64,000 nt of DNA from Xylocopa sonorina (Eukaryota > Arthropoda > Insecta > Hymenoptera > Apidae), in contig NW_027490406.1 in NCBI RefSeq assembly GCF_050948175.1, positions 248,001 through 312,000 on the forward strand, in the 5' to 3' direction. Made by a program: the position numbers and the translations under genes. The notes under the pieces were generated by a model. That model saw nothing but the letters and a program-made list of their open reading frames with translations, was not told where the DNA came from and made no database searches. Numbering within the stretch: position 1 is the first letter of the stretch; every line of letters begins with the position of its first letter. This document shows, piece by piece, positions 13,625-26,247 of this stretch.

Positions 13625-16144
13625 TCTACACTTCAAATGAATGTAAATGCGACACTTCCTTGCAAGGAAATAGCGTTTGCGAATGTCTATCTATCGTAGC
13701 AATAGTGTTCTAATGCTGCTTAAAACGCGATATCGCATCTCATTTCTATGTTTCATGGTAAGATATAATATGATTTGCGAAGTGTTATGCATTCCTCGTC
13801 TACGATTCAAATGAATGTAAATGCGACACTTCCTTGCAAGGAAATAGCGTTTGCAGATGTCTACGTATCGTAGCAATAGTGTTCTAATGCTTCTTAAAAC
13901 GCGATATCGCATCTCATTTCTATGTTTCATGGTAAGATATAATATGATTTGCGAAGTGTCATGTATTCCTCGTCTACACTTCAAATGAATGTAAATGCGA
14001 CACTTCCTTGCAAGGAAATAGCGTTTGCAAACGTCTACCTACCGTAGCAATAGAGTTCTAATGCTTCTTAAAACGCGATATCGCATCTGATTTCTATATT
14101 TCATGGTATGGTATAATATGATTTGCGAAGTGTTATGTATTCCTCGTCTACACTTCAAATGAATGTAAATGCGACACTTCCTTGTAAGGAAATAGCGTTT
14201 GCATATGTCTACCTATCGTAGCAATAGAGTTCTAATGCTTCTTAAAACGCGATATCGCATCTCATTTCTATGTTTCATGGTAAGATATAATATGATTTGC
14301 GAAGTGTCATGTATTCCTTGCCTACACTTCAAATGAATGTAAATGCGACAGTTCCTTGGTAGGAAATAGCGTTTGCAGATGTCTAGCTATCGTAGCAATA
14401 GAGTTCTTATGATTCTTAAAACGCGATATCGCATCTCATTTCTATGTTTCATGGTAAGGTATAATATGATTTGCGAAGTGTTATGTATTCCTCGTCTACA
14501 CTTCAAATGAATGTTAATGCGACACTTCCTTGTAAGGGAATAGCGTTTGCAGATGTCTACCTATCGCAGCAATAGATTTGTAATGCTTCTTAAAACGCGA
14601 TATCGCATCTCATTTCTATGTTTCATGGTAAGATATAATATGATTTGCGAAGTGTCATGTATTCCTCGTCTACACTTCAAGTGAATGTAAATGCGACACT
14701 TACTTGCAAGGAATTAGCGATGCAGATGTCTAGGTATCGTAGCAATAGAGTTCTAATGCTTCTTAAAACGCGATATCGCATCTAATTTCTATGTTTCATG
14801 GTAAGATATAATATGATTTGCGAAGTGTTATGTATTCCTCGTCTACACTTCAAATGAATGTAAATGCGACACTTCCTTGCAAGGAAATAGCGTTTGCAGA
14901 TGTCTACGTATCGAAGCAATAGAGTTCAAATACTTCTTAAAACGCGATATTGCATCTCATTTCTATGTTTCATGGTAAGATATATTATGATTTGCGAAGT
15001 GTTATGTATTCCTCGTCTACACTTCAAATGAATGTGAATGCGAAACTTCCTCGCTAGGAAATAGCGTTTGCAGATGTCTACGTATCGTAGCAATAGATTT
15101 CTAATGCTTCTTAAAACGCGATATCGCATCTCATTTCTATGTTTCATGGTAAGATATAATATGAATTGCGAAGTGTCATGCATACCTCGTCTACACTTCA
15201 AATGAATGTAAATGCGACACTTCCTTGCAAGGAAATAGCGTTTGCGAATGTCTATCTATCGTAGCAATAGTGTTCCAATGCTGCTTAAAACGCGATATCG
15301 CATCTCATTTCTATGTTTCATGGTAAGATATAATATGATTTGCGAAGTGTTATGCATTCCTCGTCTACGATTCAAATGAATGTAAATGCGACACTTCCTT
15401 GCAAGGAAATAGCGTTTGCAGATGTCTACTTATCGTAGCAATAGAGTTCTAATGCTTCTTAAAACGCGATATCGCATCACATTTCTATGTTTCATGGTAA
15501 GATATAATATTCATTGCGAAGTGTTATGCATTCCTCGTATACGATTGAAATGAATGTAAATGCGACACTTCCTTGCAAGGAAATAGCGTTTGCAGATGTC
15601 TACGTAGCGTAGCAATAGAGATCAAATGCTTCTTAAAACGCGATATCGCATCTCATTTCTATGTTTCATGGTAAGATATAATATGATTTGCGAAGTGTTA
15701 TGTATTCCTCGTCTACACTTCAAATGAATGTAAATGCGACACTTCCTTGCAAGGAAATAGCGTTTGCAGATGTCTACGTATCGAAGCAATAGAGTTCAAA
15801 CGCTTCTTAAAACGCGATATCGCATCCCATTTCTATGTTTCATGGTAAGATATAATATGATTTGCGAAGTGTCATTTATTCTTCGTCTACACTTCAAATG
15901 AATGTAAATGCGACACTACCTTGCTGGGAAATAGCGTCTGCAGATGTCTAGGTATCGCAGCAATAGAGTTCTAATGCTTCTTAAAACGCGATATCGCATC
16001 CCACTTCTATGTTTCATGGTAAGATATAATGTGATTTGCGAAGTGTTATGTATTCCTCGTCTACACTTCAAATGAATGTGAATGCGACACTTCCTTGCAA
16101 GGAAATAGCGTTTGCGAATGTCTACCTATCGTAGCAATAGTGTT
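13624..16144 (+). repeat. 29-monomer-offset block, copy 2
   Basis: This is the second copy of 8580-11100 in the same monomer order. It ends at about 16144, where the copies diverge (CATCTCATCTC and TAATACGATTTGCG here). Confidence 0.88.
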
Positions 16145-18898
16145 CTAATGCTTCTTAAAACGCGATATCGCATCTCATCTCTATGTTTCATGGTAGGATA
16201 TAATACGATTTGCGAAGTGTTATGTATTCCTCGTCTACACTTCAAATGAATGTAAATGCGAAACTTCCTCGCTAGGAAATAGCGTTTGCAGATGTCTATC
16301 TATCGTAGCAATTGTGTTTTAATGCTGCTTAAAACGCGATATCGCATCTCATTTCTATGTTTCATGGTAAGATATAATATGACTTGCGAAGTGTTATGCA
16401 TTCTTCGTCTACGATTCAAATGAATGTAAATGCGACACTTCCTTGCAAGGAAATAGCGTTTGCAGATGTCTACGTATCGAAGCAATAGGGTTCAAATGCT
16501 TCTTAAAACGCGTTATCGCATCTCATTTCTATGTTTCATGGTAAGATATCTTATGATTTGCGAAGTGTTATGTATTCCTCGTCTACACTTCAAATGAATG
16601 TAAATGCGACACTTACTTGCAAGGAAATAGCGTTTGCAGATGTCTACGTATCGTAGCAATAGAGTTCTTATGATTCTTAAAACGCGATATCGCATCTCAT
16701 TTCTATGTTTCATGGTAAGATATAATATGATTTGCGAATTGTTATGTATTCCTCGTCTACACTTCAAATGAATGTGAATGCGAAACTTCCTCGATAGGAA
16801 ATAGCGTTTGCAGATGTCTACGTATCGTGGCAATAGATTTCTAATGCTTCTTAAAACGCGATATCGCATCTCATTTCTATGTTTCATGGTAAGATATAAT
16901 ATGAATTGCGAAGTGTCATGTATACCTCGTCTACACTTCAAATGAATGTAAATGCGGCACTTCCTTGCATGGAAATAGCGTTTGCGAATGTCTATCTATC
17001 GTAGCAATATTGTTCTAATGCTGCTTAAAACGCGATATCGCATCTCATTTCTATGTTTCATGGTAAGATATAATATGATTTGCGAAGTGTTATGCATTCC
17101 TCGCCTACGATTCAAATGAATGTAAATGCGGATCTTCCTTGCAAGGAAATAGCGTTTGCAGATGTCTACGTATCGTAGCAATAGAGATCAAATGCTTCTT
17201 AAAACGCGATATCGCATCTCATTTCTATGTTTCATGGTAAGATATAATACGATTTGCGAAGTGTTATGTATTCCTCGTCTACACTTCAAATGAATGTAAA
17301 TGCGACACTTCCTTGCAAGGAAATAGCGTTTGCAGATGTCTACGTATCGAAGCAATAGAGTTCAAACGCTTCTTAAAACGCGATATCGCATTTCATTTCT
17401 ATGTTTCATGGTAAGATATAATATGATTTGCGAAGTGTCATTTATTCCTCGTCTACACTTCAAATGAATGTAAATGCGACACTACCTTGCTAGGAAATAG
17501 CGTCTGCAGATGTCTAGGTATCGCAGCAATAGAGTTCTAATGCTTCTTAAAACGCGATATCGCATCTCACTTCTATGTTTCATGGTAAGATATAATGTGA
17601 TTTGCGAAGTGTTATGTATTCCTCGTCTACACTTCAAATGAATGTGAATGCGACACTTCCTTGCAAGGAAATAGCGTTTGCGAATGTCTACCTATCGTAG
17701 CAATAGTGTTCTAATGCTTCTTAAAACGCGATATCGCATCTCATCTCTATGTTTCATGGTAAGATATAATACGATTTGCGAAGTGTTATGTATTCCTCGT
17801 CTACACTTCAAATGAATGTAAATGCGACACTTCCTTGCAAGGAAATAGCGTTTGCAGATGTCTACGTATCGAAGCAATAGGGTTCAAATGCTTCTTAAAA
17901 CGCGATATCGCATCACATTTCTATGTTTCATGGTAAGATATATTATGATTTGCGAAGTGTTATGTATTCCTCGTCTACACTTCAAATGAATGTAAATGCG
18001 ACACTTACTTGCAAGGAAATAGCGTTTGCAGATGTCTACGTATCGTAGCAATAGAGTTCTTATGATTCTTAAAACGCGATATCGCATCTCATTTCTATGT
18101 TTCATGGTAAGACATAATATGATTTGCGAAGTGTTATGTATTCCTCGTCTACACTTCAAATGAATGTGAATGCGAAACTTCCTCGCTAGGAAATAGCGTT
18201 TGCAGATGTCTACGTATCGTAGCAATAGATTTCTAATGCTTCTTAAAACGCGATATCGCATCTCATTTCTATGTTTCATGGTAAGATATAATATGAATTG
18301 CGAAGTGTCATGTATACCTCGTCTACACTTCAAATGAATGTAAATGCGACACTTCCTTGCAAGGAAATAGCGTTTGCGAATGTCTATCTATCGTAGCAAT
18401 AGTGTTCTAATGCTGCTTAAAACGCGATATCGCATCTCATTTCTATGTTTCATGGTAAGATATAATATGATTTGCGAAGTGTCATGTATTCCTCGTCTAC
18501 ACTTCAAATGAATGTAAATGCGACACTTCCTTGCAAGGAAATAGCGTTTGCAAACGTCTACATACCGTAGCAATAGAGTTCTAATGCTTCTTAAAACGCG
18601 GTATCGCATCTCATTTCTATGTTTCATGGTAAGATATATTATGATTTGCGAAGTGTTATGTATTCCTCGTCTACACTTCAAATGAATGTAAATGCGACAC
18701 TTACTTGCAAGGAAATAGCGTTTGCAGATGTCTACGTATCGTAGCAATAGAGTTCTTATGATTCTTAGAACGCGATATCGCATCTCATTTCTATGTTTCA
18801 TGGTAAGATATAATATTCATTGCGAAGTGTTATGCATTCCTCGTCTACGATTGAAATGAATGTAAATGCGACACTTCTTTGCAAGGAAATAGCGTTTG
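16144..18898 (+). repeat. Satellite segment re-using parts of 4.4-5.1 and 11.3-12.2 kb
   Basis: Positions 16285-16940 follow 4458-5113 (offset 11827), and 16680-17640 follow 11290-12250. The end brings in the GCGGTATCGC plus GATATATTATG plus CTTACTTGC monomer set and the ATTCATTGCG class. No non-satellite sequence is present. Confidence 0.78.
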
Positions 18899-20335
18899 CA
18901 GATGTCTACGTATCGTAGCAATAGAGTTCAAATGCTTCTTAAAACGCGATATCGCATCTCATTTCTATGTTTCATGGTAAGATATAATATGATTTGCGAA
19001 GTGTTATGTATTCCTCGTCTACACTTCAAATGAATGTAAATGCGACACTTCCTTGCAAGGAAATAGCGTTTGCGAATGTCTACCTATCATAGCAATAGAG
19101 TTCTAATGCTTCTTAAAACGCGATATCGCATCTGATTTCTATATTTCATGGTAAGGTATAATATGATTTGCGAAGTGTTATGTATTCCTCGTCTACACTT
19201 CAAATGAATGTAAATGCGACACTTCCTTGTAAGGAAATAGCGTATGCAGATGTCTACCTATCGTAGCAATAGAGTTCTAATGCTTCTTAAAACGCGATAT
19301 CGCATCTCATTTCTATGTTTCATGGTAAGATATAATATGATTTGCGAAGTGTCATGTATTCCTTGCCTACACTTCAAATGAATGTAAATGCGACAGTTCC
19401 TTGGTAGGAAATAGCGTTTGCAGATGTCTAGCTATCGTAGCAATAGATTTGTAATGCTTCTTAAAACGCGATATCGCATCTCATTTCTATGTTTCATGGT
19501 AAGATATAATATGATTTGCGAAGTGTCATGTATTCCTCGTCTACACTTCAAGTGAATGTAAATGCGACACTTACTTGCAAGGAATTAGCGATGCAGATGT
19601 CTACGTAACGTAGCAATAGAGTTCTTATGATTCTTAAAGCGCGATATCGCATCTCATTTCTATGTTTCATGGTAAGGTATAATATGATTTGCGAAGTGTT
19701 ATGTATTCCTCGTCTGCACTTCAAATGAATGTAAATGCGACACTTCCTTGTAAGGAAATAGCGTTTGCAGATGTCAACCTATCGTAGCAATAGAGTTCTA
19801 ATGCTTCTTAAAACGCGATATCTCATCTCATTTCTATGTTTCATGGTAAGTTATAATATGATTTGCGAAGTGTCATGTATCCCTCGTCTACACTTCAAAT
19901 GAATGTGAATGCGACACTTCCTTGCAAGGAAATAGCGTTTGCGAATGTCTACCTATCGTAGCAATAGTGTTCTAATGCTTCTTAAAACGCGGTATCGCAT
20001 CTCATTTCTATGTTTCATGGTAAGATATATTATGATTTGCGAAGTGTTATGTATTCCTCGTCTACACATCAAATGAATGTAAATGCGACACTTACTTGCA
20101 AGGAAATAGCGTTTGCAGATGTCTACGTATCGTAGCAATAGAGTTCTTATGATTCTTAGAACGCGATATCGCATCTCATTTCTATGTTTCATGGTAAGAT
20201 ATAATATGATTTGCGAAGTGTCATGTATTCCTCGTCTACACTTCAAGTGAATGTAAATGCGACACTTACTTGCAAGGAATTAGCGATGCAGATTTCTAGG
20301 TATCGTAGCAATAGAGTTCTAATGCTTCTTAAAAC

Positions 20336-20345
20336 GCGATATCGC
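20336..20345. other. 10-bp palindrome GCGATATCGC (one per monomer)
   Basis: This is a perfect inverted repeat with no spacer, present in most monomers and containing an EcoRV site (GATATC). An EcoRV digest should therefore give a 174-bp ladder. Recurrent variants break it: GCGGTATCGC, GCGTTATCGC, GCGACATCTC and GCGATATCAC. It could be a protein-binding dyad or a non-B DNA element; the function is unknown. Confidence 0.9.
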
Positions 20346-20438
20346 ATCTCATTTCTATGTTTCATGGTAAGATATAATATGATTTGCGAAGTGTTATGTA
20401 TTCCTCGTCTACACTTCAAATGAATGTAAATGCGACAC

Positions 20439-20452
20439 TTCCTTGCAAGGAA
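20439..20452. other. 14-bp palindrome TTCCTTGCAAGGAA (one per monomer)
   Basis: This is a perfect 14-base inverted repeat and the strongest dyad in the monomer. Variants elsewhere mostly change the centre and keep the TTCC and GGAA arms: TTCCTCGCTAGGAA, TTCCTCGATAGGAA, TTCCTTGCTAGGAA, TTCCTTGTAAGGAA and TTCCATGCAAGGAA. Two abundant classes do break one arm: TTACTTGCAAGGAA and TTCGTTGCAAGGAA. A role as a binding site or cruciform-forming element is inference. Confidence 0.9.
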
Positions 20453-20469
20453 ATAGCGTTTGCAGATGT

Positions 20470-20482
20470 CTACGTATCGTAG
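20470..20482. other. Short hairpin CTACG-TAT-CGTAG (one per monomer)
   Basis: A 5-bp inverted repeat flanks a three-base loop and also contains the palindrome TACGTA. Several classes alter one arm (CTACCTATCGTAG, CTATCTATCGTAG, CTAGGTATCGCAG). The class CTACCTACCGTAG changes the region more widely. It is less well kept than the 14-bp palindrome. Confidence 0.75.
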
Positions 20483-21029
20483 CAATAGAGTTCTTATGAT
20501 TCTTAAAACGCGATATCGCATCTCATTTCTATGTTTCAAGGTAAGGTATAATATGATTTGCGAAGTGTTATGTATTCCTCGTCTGCACATCAAATGAATG
20601 TAAATGCGACACTTCCTTGTAAGGAAATAGCGTTTGCAAATGTCAACCTATCGTAGCAATAGAGTTCTAATGCTTCTTAAAACGCGACATCTCATCTCAT
20701 TTCTATGTTTCATGGTAAGATATAATATGATTTGCGAAGTGTCATGTATTCCTCGTCTACACTTCAAATGAATGTGAATGCGACACTTCCTTGCAAGGAA
20801 ATAGCGTTTGCGAATGTCTACCTATCGTAGCAATAGTGTTCTAATGCTTCTTAAAACGCGGTATCGCATCTCATTTCTATGTTTCATGGTAAGATATATT
20901 ATAATTTGCGAAGTGTTATGTATTCCTCGTCTACACTTCAAATGAATGTAAATGCGACACTTACTTGCAAGGAAATAGCGTTTGCAGATGTCTACGTATC
21001 GTAGCAATAGAGTTCTTATGATTCTTAGA

Positions 21030-24000
21030 ACGCGATATCGCATCTCATTTCTATGTTTCATGATAAGATATAATATGATTTGCGAAGTGTTATGTATTCC
21101 TCTTCTACACTTCAAATGAATGTAAATGCGACACTTCCTTGCAAGGAAATAGCGTTTGCAGATGTCTACGTATCGTAGCAAAAGATTTCTTATGATTCTT
21201 AAAACGCGATATCGCATCTCATTTCTATGTTTCATTTTAAGATATAATATGAATTGCGAAGTGTCATGTATACCTCGTCTACACTTCAAATGAATGTAAA
21301 TGCGACACTTCCTTGCAAGGAAATAGAGTTTGCGAATGTCTATCTATCGTAGCAATATTGTTCTAATGCTGCTTAAAACGCGATATCGCATCTCATTTCT
21401 ATGTTTCATGGTAAGATATAATATGATTTGCGAAGTGTTATGCATTCCTCGCCTACGATTCAAATGAATGTAAATGCGACACTTCCTTGCAAGGAAATAG
21501 CGTTTGCAGATGTCTACGTATCGTAGCAATAGAGTTCTTATGATTCTTAAAGCGCGATATCACATCTCATTTCTATGTTTCATGGTAAGATATAATATGA
21601 TTAGCGAAGTGTTATGTATTCCTCGTCTACACTTCAAATGAATGTGAATGCGACACTTCCTTGCAAGGAAATAGAGTTTGCGAATGTCTACCTATCGTAG
21701 CAATAGTGTTCTAATGCTCCTTAAAACGAGATATCGCATCTCATTTCTATGTTTCATGGTAAGATATATTATGATTTGCGAAGTGTTATGTATTCCTCGT
21801 CTACACTTCAAATGACTGTAAATGCGACACTTACTTGCAAGGAAATAGCGTTTGCAGATGTCTACGTATCGTAGCAATAGAGTTCTTATGATTCTTAAAA
21901 CGCGATATCGCTTCTCATTTCTATGTTTCATGGTAAGATATAATATGATTAGCGAAGTGTTATGTATTCCTCGTCTACACTTCAAATGAATGTGAATGCG
22001 ACACTTCCTTGCAAGGAAATAGCGTTTGCGAATGTCTACCTATCATAGCAATAGTGTTCTAATGCTTCTTAAAACGCGATATCGCATCTCATCTCTATGT
22101 TTCATGGTAAGATATAATATGATTTGCGAAGTGTTATGTATTCCTCGTCTACACATCAAATGAATGTGAATGCGACACTTCCTTGCAAGGAAATAGCGTT
22201 TGCAGATGTCTACGTATCGTAGCAATAGAGATCAAATGCTTCTTAAAACGCGATATCGCATCTCATTTCTATGTTTCATGGTAAGATATAATATGATTTG
22301 CGAAGTGTTATGTATTTCTCGTCTACACTTCAAATGAATGTAAATGCGACACTACCTTGCTAGGAAATAGCGTCTGCAGATGTCCAGGTATCGCAGCAAT
22401 AGAGTTCTAATGCTTCTTAAAACGCGATATCGCATCTCATTTCTATGTTTCATGTAAGATATAATATGATTTGCGAAGTGTCATGTATTCCTCGTCCACA
22501 CTTCAAATGAATGTAAATGCGACACTTCGTTGCAAGGAAATAGCGTTTGCGAATATCCATCTATCGTAGCAATAGTGTTCCAATGCTTCTTAAAACGCGA
22601 TATCGCATCTCATTTCTATGTTTCATGGTAAGATATAATATGATTTGCGAAGTGTTATGTATTCCTCGTCTACACTTCAAGTGAATATAAATGCGACACT
22701 TCCTTGCAAGGAAATAGCGCTTGCAAACGTCTACCTACCGTAGCAATAGAGTTTTAATGCTTCTTAAAACGCGATATTGCATCTCATTTCTATGTTTCAT
22801 GGTAAGATATATTACGATTTGCGAAGTGTTATGTATTCCTCGTCTACACTTCAAATGAATGTGAATGCGACACTTCCTTGCAAGGAAATAGCGTTTGCGA
22901 ATGTCTACCTATCGTAGCAATAGTGTTCTAATGCTTCTTAAAACGCGATATCGCATCTCATCTCTATGTTTCATGGTAAGATATAATACGATTTGCGAAG
23001 TGTTGTGTATTCCTCGTCTACACTTCAAAAGAATGTAAATGCGAAACTTCCTCGCTAGGAAATAGCGTTTGCAGATGTCTATCTATCGTAGCAATAGTGT
23101 TCTAATGCTGCTTAAAACGCGATATCGCATCTCATTTCTATGTTTCATGGTAAGATATAATATGACTTGCGAAGTGTTATGCATTCTTCGTCTACGATTC
23201 AAATGAATGTAAATGCGACACTTACTTGCAAGGAAATAGCGTTTGCAGATGTCTACGTATCGTAGCAATAGAGTTCTTATGATTCTTAAAACGCGATATC
23301 GCATCTCATTTCTATGTTTCATGGTAAGATATAATATGATTTGCGAATTGTTATGTATTCCTCGTCTACACTTCAAATGAATGTGAATGCGAAACTTCCT
23401 CGATAGGAAATAGCGTTTGCAGATGTCTACGTATCGTAGCAATAGATTTCTAATGCTTCTTAAAACGCGATATCGCATCTCATTTCTATGTTTCATGGTA
23501 AGATATAATATGAATTGCGAAGTGTCATTTATTCCTCGTCTACACTTCAAATGAATGTAAATGCGACACTACCTTGATAGGAAATAGCGTCTCCAGATGT
23601 CTAGGTATCGCAGCAATAGAGTTCTAATGCTTCTTAAAACGCGATATCGCATCTCACTTCTATGTTTCATGGTAAGATATAATGTGATTTGCGAAGTGTT
23701 ATGTATTCCTCGTCTACACTTCAAATGAATGTGAATGCGACACTTCCTTGCAAGGAAATAGCGTTTGCGAATGTCTACCTATCGTAGCAATAGTGTTCTA
23801 ATGCTTCTTAAAACGCGATATCGCATCTCATCTCTATGTTTCATGGTAAGATATAATACGATTTGCGAAGTGTTATGTATTCCTCGTCTACACTTCAAAT
23901 GAATGTAAATGCGACACTTCCTTGCAAGGAAATAGCGTTTGCAGATGTCTACGTATCGAAGCAATAGGGTTCAAATGCTTCTTAAAACGCGATATCGCAT

Positions 24001-24115
24001 CTCATTTCTATGTTTCATGGTAAGATATATTATGATTTGCGAAGTGTTATGTATTCCTCGTCTACACTTCAAATGAATGTAAATGCGACACTTACTTGCA
24101 AGGAAATAGCGTTTG
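21030..24115 (+). repeat. Satellite segment with a 25-monomer-offset match
   Basis: Positions 21690-22550 match 26037-26898 at offset 4347, with one extra base lost at TTTCATGTAAG near 22453. Positions 22310-22790 match 31005-31485 at offset 8695 and share the rare GATGTCCAGGTATCG. Positions 23000-24100 resemble 16200-17990. The first CTTCGTTGC monomer of the window is at about 22525. Confidence 0.8.
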
Positions 24116-26247
24116 CAGATGTCTACGTATCGTAGCAATAGAGTTCAAATGCTTCTTAAAACGCGATATCGCATCTCATTTCTATGTTTCATGGTAAGAT
24201 ATAATATGATTTGCGAAGTGTTATGTATTCCTCGTCTACACTTCAAATGAATGTAAATGCGACACTTCCTTGCAAGGAAATAGCGTTTGCGAATGTCTAC
24301 CTATCATAGCAATAGAGTTCTAATGCTTCTTAAAACGCGATATCGCATCTGATTTCTATATTTCATGGTAAGGTATAATATGATTTGCGAAGTGTTATGT
24401 ATTCCTCGTCTACACTTCAAATGAATGTAAATGCGACACTTCCTTGTAAGGAAATAGCGTTTGCAGATGTCTACCTATCGTAGCAATAGAGTTCTAATGC
24501 TTCTTAAAACGCGATATCGCATCTCATTTCTATGTTTCATGGTAAGATATAATATGATTTGCGAAGTGTCATGTATTCCTTGCCTACACTTCAAATGAAT
24601 GTAAATGCGACAGTTCCTTGGTAGGAAATAGCGTTTGCAGATGTCTAGCTATCGTAGCAATAGATTTGTAATGCTTCTTAAAACGCGATATCGCATCTCA
24701 TTTCTATGTTTCATGGTAAGATATAATATGATTTGCGAAGTGTCATGTATTCCTCGTCTACATTTCAAGTGAATGTAAATGCGACACTTACTTGCAAGGA
24801 ATTAGCGATGCAGATGTCTACGTATCGTAGCAATAGAGTTCTTATGATTCTTAAAGCGCGATATCGCATCTCATTTCTATGTTTCATGGTAAGGTATAAT
24901 ATGATTTGCGAAGTGTTATGTATTCCTCGTCTGCACTTCAAATGAATGTAAATGCGACACTTCCTTGTAAGGAAATAGCGTTTGCAGATGTCAACCTATC
25001 GTAGCAATAGAGTTCTAATGCTTCTTAAAACGCGATATCTCATCTCATTTCTATGTTTCATGGTAAGATATAATATGATTTGCGAAGTGTCATGTATTCC
25101 TCGTCTACACTTCAAATGAATGTGAATGCGATACTTCCTTGCACGGAAATAGCGTTTGCGAATGTCTACCTATCGTAGCAATAGTGTTCTAATGCTCCTT
25201 AAAACGCGGTATCGCATCTCATTTCTATGTTTCATGGTAAGATATATTATGATTTGCGAAGTGTAATGTATTCCTCGTCTACACTTCAAATGAATGTAAT
25301 TGCGACACTTACTTGCAAGGAAATAGCGTTTGCAGATGTCTACGTATCGTAGCAATAGAGTTCTTATGATTCTTAGAACGCGATATCGCATCTCATTTCT
25401 ATGTTTCATGGTAAGATATAATATGATTTGCGAAGTGTCATGTATTCCTCGTCTACACTTCAAGTGAATGTAAATGCGACACTTACTTGCAAGGAATTAG
25501 CGATGCAGATGTCTAGGTATCGTAGCAATAGAGTTCTAATGCTTCTTAAAACGCGATATCGCATCTCATTTCTATGTTTCATGGTAAGATATAATATGAT
25601 TTGCGAAGTGTTATGTATTCCTCGTCTACACTTCAAATGAATGTAAATGCGACACTTCCTTGCAAGGAAATAGCGTTTGCAGATGTCTACGTATCGTAGC
25701 AATAGAGTTCTTATGATTCTTAAAACGCGATATCGCATCTCATTTCTATGTTTCAAGGTAAGGTATAATATGATTTGCGAAGTGTTATGTATTCCTCGTC
25801 TGCACATCAAATGAATGTAAATGCGACACTTCCTTGTAAGGAAATAGCGTTTGCAAATGTCAACCTATCGTAGCAATAGAGTTCTAATGCTTCTTAAAAC
25901 GCGACATCTCATCTCATTTCTATGTTTCATGGTAAGATATAATATGATTTGCGAAGTGTCATGTATTCCTCGTCTACACTTCAAATGAATGTGAATGCGA
26001 CACTTCCTTGCAAGGAAATAGCGTTTGCGAATGTCTACCTATCGTAGCAATGGTGTTCTAATGCTTCTTAAAACGCGGTATCGCATCTCATTTCTATGTT
26101 TCATGGTAAGATATATTATAATTTGCGAAGTGTTATGTATTCCTCGTCTACACTTCAAATGAATGTAAATGCGACACTTACTTGCAAGGAAATAGCGTTT
26201 GCAGATGTCTACGTATCGTAGCAATAGAGTTCTTATGATTCTTAAAA
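24115..26247 (+). repeat. 30-monomer-offset block, copy 2
   Basis: This is the second copy of 18898-21030. It carries private substitutions such as CGATACTTCC and TGCACGGAAATAGC near 25130. The last AATTAGCGATG 173-bp monomer of the window is at about 25490. Confidence 0.87.

Larger units (their letters stand above)
20331..20504 (+). repeat. Representative 174-bp monomer
   Basis: This copy is close to consensus, and I use it to number the monomer from the AAAA before CGCGATATCGC. Positions 6-15 hold the palindrome GCGATATCGC. Positions 37-53 are an AT-rich stretch around GATATAATATG. Positions 71-90 hold TTCCTCGTCTACACTTCAAA. Positions 109-122 hold the palindrome TTCCTTGCAAGGAA. Positions 140-152 form the hairpin CTACG-TAT-CGTAG. 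Positions 161-174 exist in three common states across the array: TTCTAATGCTTCTT, TTCTTATGATTCTT (here) and TTCAAATGCTTCTT. I see no obvious internal half-unit duplication, so nothing suggests a dimeric origin. Confidence 0.95.
18898..21030 (+). repeat. 30-monomer-offset block, copy 1
   Basis: About twelve monomers match 24115-26247 at a constant offset of 5217 bases. Shared rare markers include GATGTCAACCTATCG, CGCGACATCTCATCTC, CTTAAAGCGCG and TTTCAAGGTAAGG. Divergence starts at about 21040, where copy 1 reads CATGATAAG and copy 2 reads CGCTTCTCATT. Confidence 0.87.

Noticed and set aside
20371..20383. TATA or bacterial -10-like motif GATATAATATGAT in every monomer
   Set aside because: AT-rich satellite produces such strings by composition, there is no -35 partner or downstream gene, and the context is eukaryotic.
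20439..20482. Dyads read as rho-independent terminators
   Set aside because: The stems are short, no T-run follows, and they repeat in every monomer with no transcription unit.
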